DNA from: Schizosaccharomyces osmophilus
Lineage: Eukaryota; Ascomycota; Schizosaccharomycetes; Schizosaccharomycetales; Schizosaccharomycetaceae
DNA: 64,000 bases
Assembly (NCBI RefSeq): GCF_027921745.1
Contig: NC_079238.1
Location: forward strand, 4,588,001 to 4,652,000
Reading direction: 5' to 3'
The notes beneath the pieces are model-generated. The model saw nothing but the letters and a program-made list of their open reading frames with translations, was not told where the DNA came from and made no database searches. Below are positions 1 to 12,113 of the stretch, one piece after another. Position numbers and translations under genes: made by a program. Each line of letters starts with the position of its first letter. The stretch's first letter is position 1.

Positions 1-1775
1 ACTTTTTATGATTAGCGTTGGTGAGTCTTTAAATCTTGAGGCTTTGATTGTTGTATGTCTAGTAATTAACAAACCTATAGAGAAGCACCCAAATTATGCT
101 AATATAAAAAAACACTTGAAGCCAGGGTGGATATTTGGCAAGCCTGTCGACATATCTGACCATCAATACGCTAGTTTTCGAGAGAATATTCCTATTCTGC
201 TTGGAGTGATTGCTGGTTATTTTTTTCTTTGGAATGCCGTTCAGCTGGTTTTTTTTCATAAAGTCCAGAACAAGTTGGCGTTAAAAAACACGTTTCGTTT
301 ATGGTTCTCAGTGATATTTTCCTTTATTGTCTATGGCTCCGGAATGATCTATGTCTTTTCAATAATTTTTATTTACTATCTATTTGCGAAAGTTTTTCGA
401 GATCACCGTCTAAATCCTCTTCTGTCTTGGGGTTTTGGTATTTTCTTGCTTCTTTCCAAAGAGCATTTCGGTCACTACAAATTTGGCAATCTCCACCCTC
501 TTTTGTCGTTTTTGGTATGTATATATATATATTGGGTTCGATTAACCAAGTTTTCTGTAGGATGATCACACCGGCATTTTAGAAAGGTGGTATGTGCTGT
601 TCAACATTACCATTCTACGTTTAATCTCGTATAATCTTGATTACTACTGGTCGATAAAATACTCGTTTAAAATACTTTCTGTATGAGTCCAGATGTTTTG
701 TTTCCGTCTACTAACTTTATCACACAGACAACTGTAGTCGAGAAGGAACGAATTCCTGGTGATGCGTCCTATTCTGATCGCATCCGGCTAAATTGCAATC
801 CGGAAGATTACAACGTTAAGAACTTTCTAACTTATGTGTTATATGCTCCGTTATATTTGGCAGGCCCAATCATAACATTCAATAATTTTATGTCTCAGGT
901 ATATTTGCTACTTTTCGTTGGCTTACATTTGCTGACAATTTGATATAGACGAAATATCCGATTAAGTCACCATTGAAATACAGGAACGTTCTTTACGGTA
1001 TTCGCTTCTTTGTATGTGTTTTCATAATGGAACTTGTGCTTCATTTTTGTTATGGTAGCGCTATTACCAAGGAAAAAAGTTTGCAAGCTTATTCTACTTT
1101 AGAAATCACATTGATCAGCTTTATCGTACTGTTCGTGACTTGGCTGAAACTTCTCATTCCCTGGAGATTGTTTCGTTGGTGGTCATTAATGGATAACATT
1201 GAACCTCCTGAAAACATTATTCGCTGTATGTGTAACAACTATTCTGTAGTTGGATTTTGGAGAGCTTGGCATCGTAGCTACAACAAATGGCTGCTCCGTT
1301 ACTTGTATATCCCTATAGGAGGAAACAGGTATCCAATTTTAAATTCTTTTATCATTTTTACTTTTGTTGCTTTATGGCACGATGTTAGTTGGGAGTTGTT
1401 TTTCTGGGGATGGCTTGTTGTACTTTTCATTTTGCCAGAACGACTATGTTCCTATGCCTCGCACAGATTTGGCTGGATACATCTTCCTCATTACAGGATA
1501 ATTGCTGGCTTTGGCGCTGCCCTAAATGTTTACTTTATGATTATCTGCAATTTGGTAGGATTCGCTATGGACGTGCATGGAATCAAAGATGTCTTTGCTA
1601 GAATGTTTGGTACATTCCAAGGTATGATAATCTGATATTTGCTTTTGACTTATAGTTAACGTTTCTAGGGATTTATTTCAGCGTTACTATAATGCTATTG
1701 TTTTTTGCATGCGCACAAATGATGTTTGAAATCCGAGTAAACGAAGAAGAGAATGGAATTGATTTACGTTGCTAA
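1..1775 (+). CDS. gup1: Gup1-type membrane-bound O-acyltransferase (5' partial)
   Basis: MBOAT-family protein of the ER, in yeasts needed for GPI-anchor lipid remodelling (family knowledge). The reading frame is open to the left edge, so the start lies outside; about 525 residues are present against roughly 580 in the S. pombe protein as I remember it. My exon model is 1-514, 561-680, 728-898, 949-1621 and 1669-1775, with 46-50 nt introns that have GTATG-type donors; a branch site is clear in some (CTAAC in the 681-727 intron). Visible landmarks are several hydrophobic segments, the MBOAT signature FWRAWHRSYNKWLLRYLYIP and the conserved active-site histidine in ALWHDVSWE. The C-terminus ends in FEIRVNEEENGIDLRC. 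The neighbour is dop1, as in S. pombe. The family call is firm; the exact exon edges are inferred from frame and splice signals. Confidence 0.9.
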
Positions 1776-2186
1776 GCTCATATAATCCATCTCTGCACTA
1801 ATTTTCTTGTTCGCATATTTAATTAGTTTAATTAGTTTAATCTCTTGATCTCTCCCTTCTCTTTCTAATAGAATTTGCGAGTTATCAAAGAGTCCCTTTA
1901 GTGCATTGTAGATTGTGTATTGTGCTAGTAATATTCCTTAAAGAAAAACTCATCTTCATGCTCTTTTCATCTACAGTTTGACACTCGAAACATTCTTAAA
2001 TGTCATGTTTACATTCAATATTAATCTGTTTTTGTATTACAACCAACAATATTTGTACGTTAAGTCTCACTATAGGGGTTAGTATAAGCAGTGTAAATAA
2101 TAATTCTACGCAGCTATCAATAACCACCGAGAGACTTGTACATTAGTTGGCTGTAGATGAACTTTTATTGATGATATTCTAAATTT
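1776..2186. other. Intergenic gup1-dop1
   Basis: A 411-base AT-rich spacer carrying the gup1 3' end and the dop1 promoter and leader. It has a TTTAATTAGTTTAATTAG short repeat near 1820-1840. I see no ORF, RNA gene or clear factor site. Confidence 0.6.
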
Positions 2187-5100
2187 ATGAATACTATGAT
2201 TGGTAAGATCGCTTTTTGCTACTGAACCGGTAATAGTAACCTTTTCAGACACCACAAATGATGCGAAATATAGGAAGTATCAGGACGCGATTCGCAAATG
2301 TATTGCGCTTTTTCAAACAGTGGAACAATGGCCTGACTATATATCATATTTGACGAAGCTTCATAAGGTATGAATTTCGACATTGAGGATTCTGTTAACA
2401 GTTAAACTAGGTTTTACAATCGTACTCGTCATATAAAACAATTCCCTGTAATTTGTTGGTCTCTAGATCTTTGGCTGAATGCTTATCTCCAGGACTTCCA
2501 TCTGGCGTACATAAGAAGGCGTTAGAAGTTTATGATTATGTATTCACTATTTTGGAAAAGGATGTACTTGCGGAGGAACTGGTTGTGTGGACGTATGGGC
2601 TTACCCCATTCTTTTCTATATCATCAATAAAAACAAAAAATGACTATATAAATCTTATACGGAAACATTTTGTCTCGCTTGGAGAGTCAATTCGCCCTTG
2701 CTTTCAAGCTGTATTTATATCGCTGCTTTCCGGATTGGAAGAAGAAAGTGACGAGTATTCACAAGAAACCCTTTTCTTGATAGATGATCTAATAAAAGGT
2801 TTGAATGATGATAAATTTGCGTGGGGAAGCATTTGGTCAACAATCTTGAGTTTTCCTAGCCAAAGGCCAGGTGCATTGATATATTTACTTCGAACTTGTA
2901 ATGCTCTTCCCAAAGAAGAAATTCACCCTAAGGTAATTCAACCAGATCCGAGCCTTGTCACGCGTGCTCTGGCGGCTGCAATAAGTGATAATGATGTCCT
3001 CGTTCAGAGAGGTTACATGGACGCATTGTTGCACCATTTTCCTATTCGATCTCCATTTTTACAAAGAGTGAAATCATTTGATTTAAAACTTTTACACATG
3101 TCTGTTGTATCTATAATTTTACGAAACGATCTTTCTTTAAATCGAAGGTTTTATGCGTGGCTGATGGGTTTACCCAAGGATTCAGAATTATCAGGTCCTG
3201 ATCCAGCTGATGAAATGGACCCATCCTTGCTTTTGGAGAACATGTCTGTTTTCATTGATGGTATTCGAGATCTACTGTCTTTGAAAACTAGTACAATGTC
3301 TATATATAAGGCTTTTCGAATTCTATATACACTCTCTGACCGAAAATCAATTTTCTCAGTTATGGAAAGTCAAATTCTATCTTTTGTTTTTCAAGCTTAC
3401 CACGCTATCAGTGTTTCTACACAAAAACAGGATTCCAAGCATTTGCATGATTCCTCAATCGATTACGGCCGTCGTCTCATTATGCGGTTTAATGACTTAA
3501 CTATTTATGAATTTTTATATAAGTGTATAAGAGATTATATTTCTAATACTGAGAAGTATTTATCTTCGCTAGAAATGTTTCATTTTATCTTGCGAAACCA
3601 ACAATACTTCTTAAATGGAATCGATGAAAAGTATTTCTTCTTGTTTTTTTGCTATATGATTTTCTACTTGAAAAAGAACCCTTCTTTGGTAACTCAAAAT
3701 CCTTCTTTGGACTTGTTTATTTCTACTTGCACACTTTTGGTGGATAATTTTAGATGGAGTTCTCTCAAAGACTACAATATTGATTCTTCATCGGCGGAAT
3801 GCCACCCTAAAGTTTTGTATTCTCTTGAACGTCGCATACACGATATGAATGACTTTCCTGACGGAAGTTCTTTATACTCGGAATCCGTGTCGAGCTTGCT
3901 CTATTTTTTGAAGGGATTTGCTAACATAGAGAAATTCCATCAAAGTATTCTTATATTCCTTTTGCAGCTTCTGAAAGAAGCAATCGACCCTAAAATTGAA
4001 TATGATTTTTTGGGAATAACCATTGAAGGACTGGATCAAAAGTCCTGGAATTTTCAAGAAGTAGAAAGTCTCGTGTCATTTCTTCCTTCCAGGATGCTTT
4101 TAAGCTCTAATCGTTTAGTACATTTACTGCTTGAAACTGTAAGTTCTTTTAACTCAAACTTTTATTGACTAACCTATGTAGGTCTGGGCTGAGATATCCG
4201 TAAATTCGTATCTACGAGAAGAGTTATCTTTGGAAATTATTTGGATTCTTCAAGAGAAATTGCAGAATAAAAAAATAGAATCCTTCTTCTCCGCATGTGT
4301 TGTTAACCAACAAATGATAAATAAAACTTCTGCAGTTTATCATATTCCTTTCTTTGATACACTTAAGAAAAGTGGTATGTGAACAAGTGTGAAAGTTTAC
4401 TAACCTTGTAGTTCACCATACCCTATTCCATGATGTTTTTGATAGGCCGCTGTTACTATTACTCAGTGCTTTGTTAGGAGACACTCCCGAAAAAGATTTA
4501 ACTGGGTTGATTAACTGGATAAGTTCCTCTACTGCACTTCAATTACGAGTTTTAGAGCTCATAACTGAAAACCTGTTGCTCCAATCCCCGAATCTATCTG
4601 ATTTTCGTTGTTTAGGAAATGACACAACAAAATACAATATAATGGAAACACAAAGAAATAGTCAAGCATCAAGATGCATCTATTTCTTTCGAATGAGTTA
4701 TCAATTAATCTTGTATTCAGATTTATTCATTAATCAAGAAGACTTATTGGGGAGCCTAGAAGAAGTTGAGAAAATATGTCTTATAAGTTGGGCTGACGCC
4801 TTATCGGTGAAAAAACAATCTTTTAATTATACAACTTTCCTTGCTATCCTTATGAAATCATTGCTAGGTATCTTCAACGAGGATCATACAGTAACGGAGA
4901 AAGAGGATGTTTATAAACTATATTCCTGGGCATTTAAATTATTTCGAGAGATCGTCAAAGTTTGGACTAGACCTTTGGATTGTGAACAGCAAGTAGTTAA
5001 TAGCCTTCTTGCCCTCGTAAAGATTGTAGAACCAGATACCGGTTCTAGCTACAAAGACTTCCTTTTAAACTTATTGAGTTTATTGGAGTTCCTTCAACCG

Positions 5101-7464
5101 AGAATTAAATTGTCTAATATTAATACAGCAGAGAACCGTGAGTTTATTCGAAATTTTATTATGGCTGGCTTATCTAACAACGATCCCCCAATTTGTTCAA
5201 GGTGGCTTAAAGTAATTTATGGGTTTTTACCAAACATGTTAGAAGATATTCCCCTATTAGTTATACCTCCCATTCAGTTTTTGTCTTCTTTTATTGATGA
5301 CTTTCTCAAACAACACGATGCTGTGTATAGAGATTTTCCGAATTCGTTACCTGATCGCACATACATGGATGTGTTTATACTTAAGTTAGAGACGTTAAGT
5401 GATATGATCGCGCGCGTTATTAAAGAGTTCCCATACATGCCAAACCCCAAAAGGTCAGTGGAAACTAGTGGCCTCATCGGAAATGTAATTTCTGGTGTGT
5501 TTTCTAATGATACTTCAACGTCTTCCGTTGATATAAGTAAGCGTCTTTCTATGTTGCTCGTTTTACAGGATGCCGTCCGCACCTTATTTGCTTGTTATTC
5601 TTGGGATTTGAAGTGCGGGTATTATGAGAAGGGCTCTAAAGTGTTCTTAAATGACACGGCCTCACTTAAAGAAGCTGCAGCTAAAGGTATTTTACGACTT
5701 TATGAGCATGAACCCATGGAGTGTATTGAGACACTTGTTTACATCTACATAAACCATGATACCTCGTATTCCCGATATGTATGGGAGTTGTTTTCGTATT
5801 TTAACGACGGATACCCAGAACGCATTATTAAGCACCTGACATCTTCTTTCTTTGCAAGGGAGACAATTTCCACATATAATGGCCCTTCTAGTTTGACCAT
5901 CAAAGTTTCGCAGATGAATATTTTAGATTGCATCTGTTCATATGTTGCTCAATTTAAAGAAAACGAAGTACCTGGTGTCTTTCCTGAGATTGCTAGATTT
6001 TTGCGAGAAATCATCATTTCTTCTAATTCTTTCAAAAATTATTTGCTTGCTTCACTTCGGATTTTATTTCTGATTTCAAAGCACATTAATAATAACTCGG
6101 ATTCACGCCAACAGAAAGAGTTCTCTGATCTTTGGAATCGGTGCCTAACGGCTACTCTGTTCAACGTTGGTAAAACACCTGAAAGTCAAGTAATTGCTGA
6201 CTTTTTTGCTTACAGGGAATTGCGACAGAACGTGACAAGCCATACTGAAAATAAGGGATCTCTAGAGCCAATGTATTTGTTTTCAAGATATTTGGAGCCA
6301 GCGCTTCTTGAATTCTTTTGTACAGAACTAATTCCCAATATATCAGATCTAGCCAAAGACGAAGAAAAATTAATTGGATGGTCAATCATGATTGTAAACG
6401 GTTTTATCTCACCAATTGTCAAAGCAAGAACATTTCCTGAAGCATTTACCGAAATGCACTTGGATTTGTTGGTTGCCTTTAGTCGATACACTTCTCTTTG
6501 CAAATCATGGAAGAAAGAGTTTTGGGATATATTCAACGATAATAATCTATTCCGGTTTAATACAAGTCAACTTCGAAAGCTAGCTCCGGTGATTCAGGTT
6601 GCGTTATACCAAGATTTGTCTCGTTTAGGTGATTTAATCACCAAATCCGACCTTGGTATGACTGCACTGTTCACGTCGCGAGATGCACAATTGGGCGTTC
6701 GTCAAGGCAATTTATGTCGAATCACAATATTCATATTATCTTGCCATAAGGACTTCTTTTTGCCGAGTCTTCCACCTATTATTGATTTAATTAAACGACT
6801 TTTAGGCTCTGATCCCGAGGGTGTTTTGAAGAAGGAACTTTTCTTGATGATTCGTGCTCTTGCACTGAGAACGACATCAAGTCATTTATTAAGTCTTTGG
6901 CCGGTTGTAGTTAGCGAAGTCCAAATAATTTTCCAAAAGTACTGTATGGCCGATGCTACTGTTTCCAAAGAAACATTAATGGATGCCTGCAAGCTCTTGG
7001 ATTTTTTAACAGCGTTAAAACCAGAGGAGTTTTCTTTGCATGAGTGGGTTCTAATGATGAGTCCGTTAGATGCAGTTTATTGGAGTACGAAGACATTTCC
7101 AAAACCTTTGGTACATTTAGTAGCGGAGCGTTTGAAAGATACTTCGTCTGAAATGTTTGATAGGAACAGTATTGAAAGCTCAGAATATTCTTCTTCAGCA
7201 ACATCAAAGGCTCCCTCTTCACATATAACTTCAAGGACTCCTTCTCTCTCCGCATTCCCCACAGACGGACAACTACGACAATTTTTGAATGCAATACCAA
7301 TAGATGTATACGAGGAGAGTTATTCTTTAAGTGTGGTAGATCCTTACTGGTTTGAAGAATCAATTTACAAAGAATTGCTCCAAAGGTTTTCTGTTCCATT
7401 AAATACTTCTACTTCGTATCCTATGTCTAGGTCTTCTTTGGCACCTACTACGGAGTTTACATAG
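2187..7464 (+). CDS. dop1: Dopey-family protein Dop1
   Basis: Giant peripheral membrane protein of the Golgi/endosome, a partner of Mon2 and the flippase Neo1 in other yeasts (family knowledge). My model has five exons: 2187-2202, 2249-2367, 2411-4138, 4182-4374 and 4412-7464, giving about 1702 residues, the usual fungal Dopey length. The N-terminus shows the hallmark Dopey block [13 protein letters not shown], then [17 protein letters not shown], then [28 protein letters not shown] with LTPFF; the C-terminal block around [18 protein letters not shown] is also typical. The introns are 46, 43, 43 and 37 nt. Exon 1 is only 16 nt, which an ORF search would miss. It is alpha-helical throughout, with no membrane span. 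Codon use matches the neighbours. The family is certain; the tiny first exon is inferred. Confidence 0.92.
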
Positions 7465-7502
7465 TCTGAAAAGCTTTACTTTATGATTCCTTCCTATAAA
7501 TA

Positions 7503-7737
7503 ATGTTTTCTTTTCTTAAAACTTTTTCTTCGATTCATTCCCTTTTTGTTTACTAGATCTTACTTTATATTACTGCTGCATACTCACTTGGCTTTGCAGA
7601 CTTCAGTTTACCGATCTCGAAAGATTGCCCTAAATGCTTCTCTTGGGCTGGCAGCTTTCTCAATAGCAAATTTGAAGAATATACCAAAAAGGGGGTTTTC
7701 TTTTAAACTGTCGTTAATTTATTTAAGTGAATATTAA
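7503..7737 (+). CDS. Possible small spliced protein, unassigned
   Basis: Weak candidate. An ATG at 7503 opens a short frame (MFSFLKTFSSIHSLF). Removing 7548-7598 (GTTTAC donor, TTTGCAG acceptor) would join it to TSVYRSRKIALNASLGLAAF and run to a stop at 7737. The result is about 60 residues with a basic, serine-rich N-terminus and one hydrophobic stretch, like a small mitochondrial protein. The donor is poor for fission yeast and the product is not recognised. It may equally be the slx9 upstream region. Confidence 0.15.
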
Positions 7738-7812
7738 AAAAATAAAAGAATTTGTGGTTTGATCAGATCGGTTCAAAACCAAGCAGTTTACTATGGTATA
7801 AAATGATTAAGG

Positions 7813-8355
7813 ATGAACAGAAGAATAACTAACTATGGAAAGCCCAAAGCAAAGAAAAGAACGTCTCTTGCCGCTAAAGCAGCGAATAAATTAAGTAAGG
7901 AAGTCCCTGGGCCTAAATATGAGACAGCAGGTTCTACCAGCCAAGACGCTCGTGAAGGAGTAGTGGATCAACGCTCTGAAACGCCTAGAGAAAGTAAACT
8001 CGATAAGAGGAAAGAAAGACATGATGCTTGGCAACAAAAGTTTAATACCAAAGCAATATCGTCTTCAGCTCGTAGACGACGCAATCGTAAGCAACGAGAG
8101 AGTTTGCAAGTGAACATGTCATCGTTCGAAAATGTTTTGCCTGAGCTTGAAACGGAAGTTGAGGAAAGCGAAAAAAGACAGAATCCAATTATAAAGGATG
8201 CCTCAGTTACAAAACGAACGAAGGCATCCATGAGAAACGATACGGTAAATGAAATCGACAGATTTCAGTCTATTTTACAGCATCCCTCGTTCGTGTCCAA
8301 TCCATTAAAGACTGTTCAAGAACACTTGAACAATTCATTACCAAAAAGGGAATAA
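7813..8355 (+). CDS. slx9: Ribosome biogenesis protein Slx9
   Basis: Small basic 40S-maturation factor that travels with pre-40S particles and helps ITS1 processing and export (known for Slx9). The frame is 180 residues without introns. It shows the family's two landmarks: the MSSFENVLPELETEVEE block at residues 100-116 and the C-terminal EIDRFQSILQHP with SNPLKTVQEHL at about 155-175. The N-terminal half is rich in Lys and Arg. The start at 7813 is the first ATG in frame; two nearer upstream ATGs run into stops. It lies between dop1 and erd1, as in S. pombe. Confidence 0.85.
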   Translation: MNRRITNYGKPKAKKRTSLAAKAANKLSKEVPGPKYETAGSTSQDAREGVVDQRSETPRESKLDKRKERHDAWQQKFNTKAISSSARRRRNRKQRESLQVNMSSFENVLPELETEVEESEKRQNPIIKDASVTKRTKASMRNDTVNEIDRFQSILQHPSFVSNPLKTVQEHLNNSLPKRE

Positions 8356-8885
8356 GATCGAGCTTGTTATCACCTAGGTAAACTGGAGTCAAGCTTCCTT
8401 AAAATACTAATACTATAAATACGGAATTAAAGGGTTTAATACAATGGTCATTCAAAAGAACAAAGAAGAAGAAGAATAAATTATATATTTTTTTTTATGT
8501 TCGTTTGCCTCTCTGAGGTATAATAGAAGTTGGATTGTTTAAAACTTGACATGTGTAGTTGCTCTAGCAAACTTAAAGAATTATAAAAACAGTGGTGTTA
8601 AAAAAAGCTTTGTTATATGTTATTACAAAGGAAATAAGTTATTCACTGTTTACATAGTGAAAGAAATAAATAGTTTATTTTCAAAAGACCGGAAATTGTG
8701 AAATTTCCGTTAAAGGAATAATTACAAGTAAACACAAGGAAAAATTAAAGAATGTGAAAGTAAATTCCTAACGGTGTCCGAAGTGAACGACAGAAAGAAC
8801 TTCTTTTTTTTTTTTTACCGCAACCGTCATTGACTGTAAAGCATTAAAACATTATTTGCTAGAGAATGATTTAAAACCGTAAGCA
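8356..8885. other. Convergent intergenic slx9-erd1
   Basis: A 530-base AT-rich convergent spacer with a run of T at about 8806-8816. Both 3' UTRs probably lie here. No ORF or RNA gene is seen. Confidence 0.6.
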
Positions 8886-10092
8886 TTACTCGGGATGAGA
8901 AAGAGCATCATCATTAAAACCGTGTACACTCAAGTAAGCCATGGTCTTTGAAGCTTCAGCTTCAATCCGGAAAAAAACCCAAATACATCTTCGAAATACT
9001 TCAAGGAACTGCATCAAAAAGATTCCAAAATCAGTTGCAAAAAAGCTGGTGTGTCTTTCAGAAAGGACTCTTACGACCCAAGACATCCGTAAAATGAAAT
9101 CAAGAGCACTAAAAAAAATGTATACGACAATAGAGAACGGCCGCCGAGTTTGAAACTTCCAGCTTTTGTCATTTAAAGGATCTTTCAAAAAATCCAAATT
9201 CCAATCCTGAGAAACATCCCACCAAAAAGAGTAGGTTGAGTTAATGGCGGACGAAGCATTCCATAGAAACCACATAAAAGTCATACGCTGATTTCCAACA
9301 ATACCTAAGAAGATGGCGGGAAACGCAGTTAAATATTTAATAGCATTCATTGTACTCCAAAATTGTCCTTGTTCATTATCAGCATGAGCACGTTCAATGA
9401 GACATTGACGAAAGCGTATAGCATAAGGGTAAGCGGCAATTAAGGACATTATAGCTTCATTTTCCAGTTCCTTCCTTCGCGAACTTGTAGGCTTACCTAC
9501 GATATAAATGAGAATAGCACCTGCGAGCCATAAGTCAGCAATAACTCGAGAATACGAGGTGAGTAAATCAGAGAAAATAATATCCGGGAATTTGCATTCC
9601 ACGGCATATTTTCCGGTAGAAATTCGTAGACATTGTCGAATAAACACCTTTCGCTGAAAGTATTGCAATTTACGCACGGGCATAAAGATAATGACACAGA
9701 ATATAGCAACAGGAATGTAGGACAGCTCAGATGATTCGGTTAATACATAAATAATCTCAGCAGCAACAAAGAGAAATGTTCCAATTATGGAAAGCTTATA
9801 AGTAAGTCTATATAGAGGGGCCTGATATTGATTGAGGCGATTAACTGGAAGAGGATTGTTTAGCAAAGCAAAGACATCAACACGATAAGCATATAAGAGC
9901 CATAATGCAAACGTAAAGCTATACAATCCAAATAGAACTAAGAAATAAAGCCTCAAAATTAAGGGCATGTAATCAACTAACTTATTTAAATCGATCATTG
10001 TATTTGTATGCCAATGAATTATACCCACACTTAAAAGAAAAGCGAATAAGCCCAAGATTCGAATAAAAAAGTATTGATAAGAGTAATAAATG
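8886..10092 (-). CDS. erd1: Erd1-like EXS-domain membrane protein (5' end unresolved)
   Basis: Multi-pass Golgi protein of the Erd1/EXS family, involved in retention of ER and Golgi proteins and phosphate recycling (family knowledge). The large exon encodes about 400 residues with many hydrophobic segments and the EXS-type C-terminal half: SFWWDVSQDWNLDF, a TRRPF segment, RMSWVVRVL, and FLEVFRRCIWVFFRIEAE near the end. The first in-frame ATG (9998) would cut off the first hydrophobic segment, so a 5' exon is likely. One reading is exons 10267-10339 (ATG, Ser/Asn-rich) and 10203-10218 (16 nt), joined to an acceptor before 10092; the CTAAC branch site near 10230 supports an intron there. The start is tentative; the family call is good. 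Its position next to slx9 fits S. pombe erd1. Confidence 0.75.
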
Positions 10093-10499
10093 CTTTCTTA
10101 AACCCTTCAAGATTCAAGAACTCTCCCAAGAACCCGAAGGAGTCGATATCACAGTAACAGTTTTCAGAAGGCACCAATGTACACAAAGCATAAGTTACCT
10201 ACTCCAAAATAATCAAATCTTTTGAAAATGTTAGTATTTTCTTTATATTTGACGTGAAATGTCAACAAGCAATCTCCCAATTTGGTTCGTTTGAAGAAGA
10301 CGTGTTTGAAGACGAGGGTAAGTTGCTACATGCAGTCATAACATTTATGATCAGTCAAAAGCCTATGAATGAACATATCATTTAAAAATAATGGTAAAAC
10401 CCAGCTTTTGTTTGATAAAAGAAAAATAAAACAATGATTCATTGCATACGGAACTTTCAAGGATTTACAGTTCAATTTACAAAGGATTCACTCATATCA
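10093..10499. other. Region 5' of erd1
   Basis: It holds the erd1 promoter and leader and, on my tentative reading, two small erd1 exons (10203-10218 and 10267-10339, minus strand). A plus-strand frame across 10260-10385 is also open, so the strand of coding here is not settled. Confidence 0.4.
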
Positions 10500-11188
10500 T
10501 CAACAAGGAAGACACAGGAATAAAATATTAATAAAACCAATACAATTTCTATGTAGGAAAAGTAAAATGTTCCAATCACAGGCCAATATGCGAGAAACTG
10601 TCATAGTTATACGTAAGAACGACTGTGAAGCCGCTTCTCTAAAAGTTTCAAATTCATAAGAAATAGCCATAAGAAAAAAGATTACAAGCCGTTCATCCAA
10701 AAAACGGCCAATCCGTCGTTTTTCTTGTTTACCTGCGCATAGCACTGGGTGAATGTCGAAAATATTTTAGCCCAAGCCAGTTGAAGAAAAGCCATATAAA
10801 AAAGGCCACTGTAAGCGTTAAAATTATCAAGCAAGGATAATATGCATGAATAGGGGAACTCTAATAATCTGTTAGTACCACCCAAAAAAGGAAACGTCCT
10901 TAACAGAACAGAGAAAGCTTGGAGACACAATGATTGTATAAATTGGACCTGCTCTGACAAGATCCAATTAGGCTGAGAAAAGACACAGTAGTTATCATTT
11001 CTATTGCCGACAATTGTTTTTCAATCTTGTTTAAATTGTTTACTTACATCTCCATCCACCAATATAGGAATATCGATAAATCCAAATACACTCATTAGAC
11101 CGAAAACAAATAGGGCCCATGAGCAAAATAATAGCACGTAACCATTCAAAACGGTCGAATCCATGGAAAAGAGCTTTAAATTCGCCAT
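10500..11188 (-). CDS. Unidentified multi-pass membrane protein
   Basis: I do not recognise the family. My model joins 11048-11188, 10686-10972 and 10500-10638 into 188 residues starting MANLKLFSMDSTVLNGYV. Intron 1 (75 nt) ends TTTCTCAG. Intron 2 (47 nt, GTAATC donor) ends ACTTTTAG and restores one frame across a stretch where three frames are briefly open. Hydrophobic segments lie at about residues 15-38, 60-75, 100-118 and 165-187. No signal for a known enzyme motif is visible. It sits between erd1 and rrp15 on the same strand. Codon use and splice signals look like a real gene; the last exon edge is the least certain part. Confidence 0.55.
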
Positions 11189-11462
11189 AGTTAGAGTTTT
11201 TATTCACCGTACTTTTCACCTAAGCAAAGCAAGAAAAGACACTCAATGTTTTTATAATGAATTAAAAAGAACTAACAGAAAGAATTGGTGTACTCGTTCT
11301 GTTCTGTTTTAAAAGAAAAATGATTCACCAGATATCCCATAAACCAAAGCCAAGCCAACGTCTAAAAACAAATTAAATAAAATATTTTAGCCTTTTAAAA
11401 CATTCAATAGTATAATTAAATGAAGAAAATCCCTTGAATCTGAATATAAAGGAAATCGGAGT

Positions 11463-12113
11463 TTATTGTGATTTAATGAGGTCAAGGAAGCTCGATTTGG
11501 AAAGCTCTTGCACCTTTTGCTCACGAGTCGTTCGGCCACCAGAAACAGAAGAGCTCATCATAGCTCCTCTCATTTGAGAAGTACGAACGGCATTGAACAA
11601 TTGTACGACACCTCTTCGGGCAACACGACGAAGCTCTCGTTCATGTGTAAAGTACGTTTTGACTGTATCGCCGTCAGTAGCAACAATATTGGTAACACGA
11701 CCAACATTTTCCTTTCTCAAGCGCTCACGACGATGAGCAGTGCGTAGCTTCGAAGCCTTCTTGTCTGCGCCGCTCTTGCGAATTACCTTCTTTGACTTTT
11801 TGGACAAACTCAATACGGGAGTCTCAGCCGTTTCAGGAGCAGCAGGTTCTTCATTCAAAAGATTTGCAATATCATCAGCCATAGAGCTTGTTTTATCCTT
11901 TTCTTCTCCATGATCTAATGTCTGCTCATCCGCACTTTCAGCATCAGAATCTCCCAATTGATCAACTTCATCTTCGCTGTCCAAATCCTCTAATTCTTCT
12001 TCGGAGTCAGAGTTGTTGGCATTATCTTGGACAAATTGTTTTTCTTCTTGCTCTGCCTCTGGCACAAACTCGATTTCTGCGTTATTATTATCCTTTTTGC
12101 CTGGTTTTGCCAT
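11463..12113 (-). CDS. rrp15: Ribosome biogenesis protein Rrp15
   Basis: Nucleolar protein of early 60S pre-ribosomes needed for 27S pre-rRNA processing (known for Rrp15). It is a single 216-residue exon. The N-terminal half (about 10-75) is very acidic (Asp/Glu/Ser), as usual in this family. The C-terminal half carries the RRP15 core: KASKLRTAHRRERLRKENVG at about 120-140, then RELRRVARRGVVQLFNAVRT at about 160-180. The start at 12113 is the only ATG before the acidic block. Downstream on the same strand is the unnamed membrane-protein gene. Confidence 0.9.
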   Translation of the reverse strand: MAKPGKKDNNNAEIEFVPEAEQEEKQFVQDNANNSDSEEELEDLDSEDEVDQLGDSDAESADEQTLDHGEEKDKTSSMADDIANLLNEEPAAPETAETPVLSLSKKSKKVIRKSGADKKASKLRTAHRRERLRKENVGRVTNIVATDGDTVKTYFTHERELRRVARRGVVQLFNAVRTSQMRGAMMSSSVSGGRTTREQKVQELSKSSFLDLIKSQ

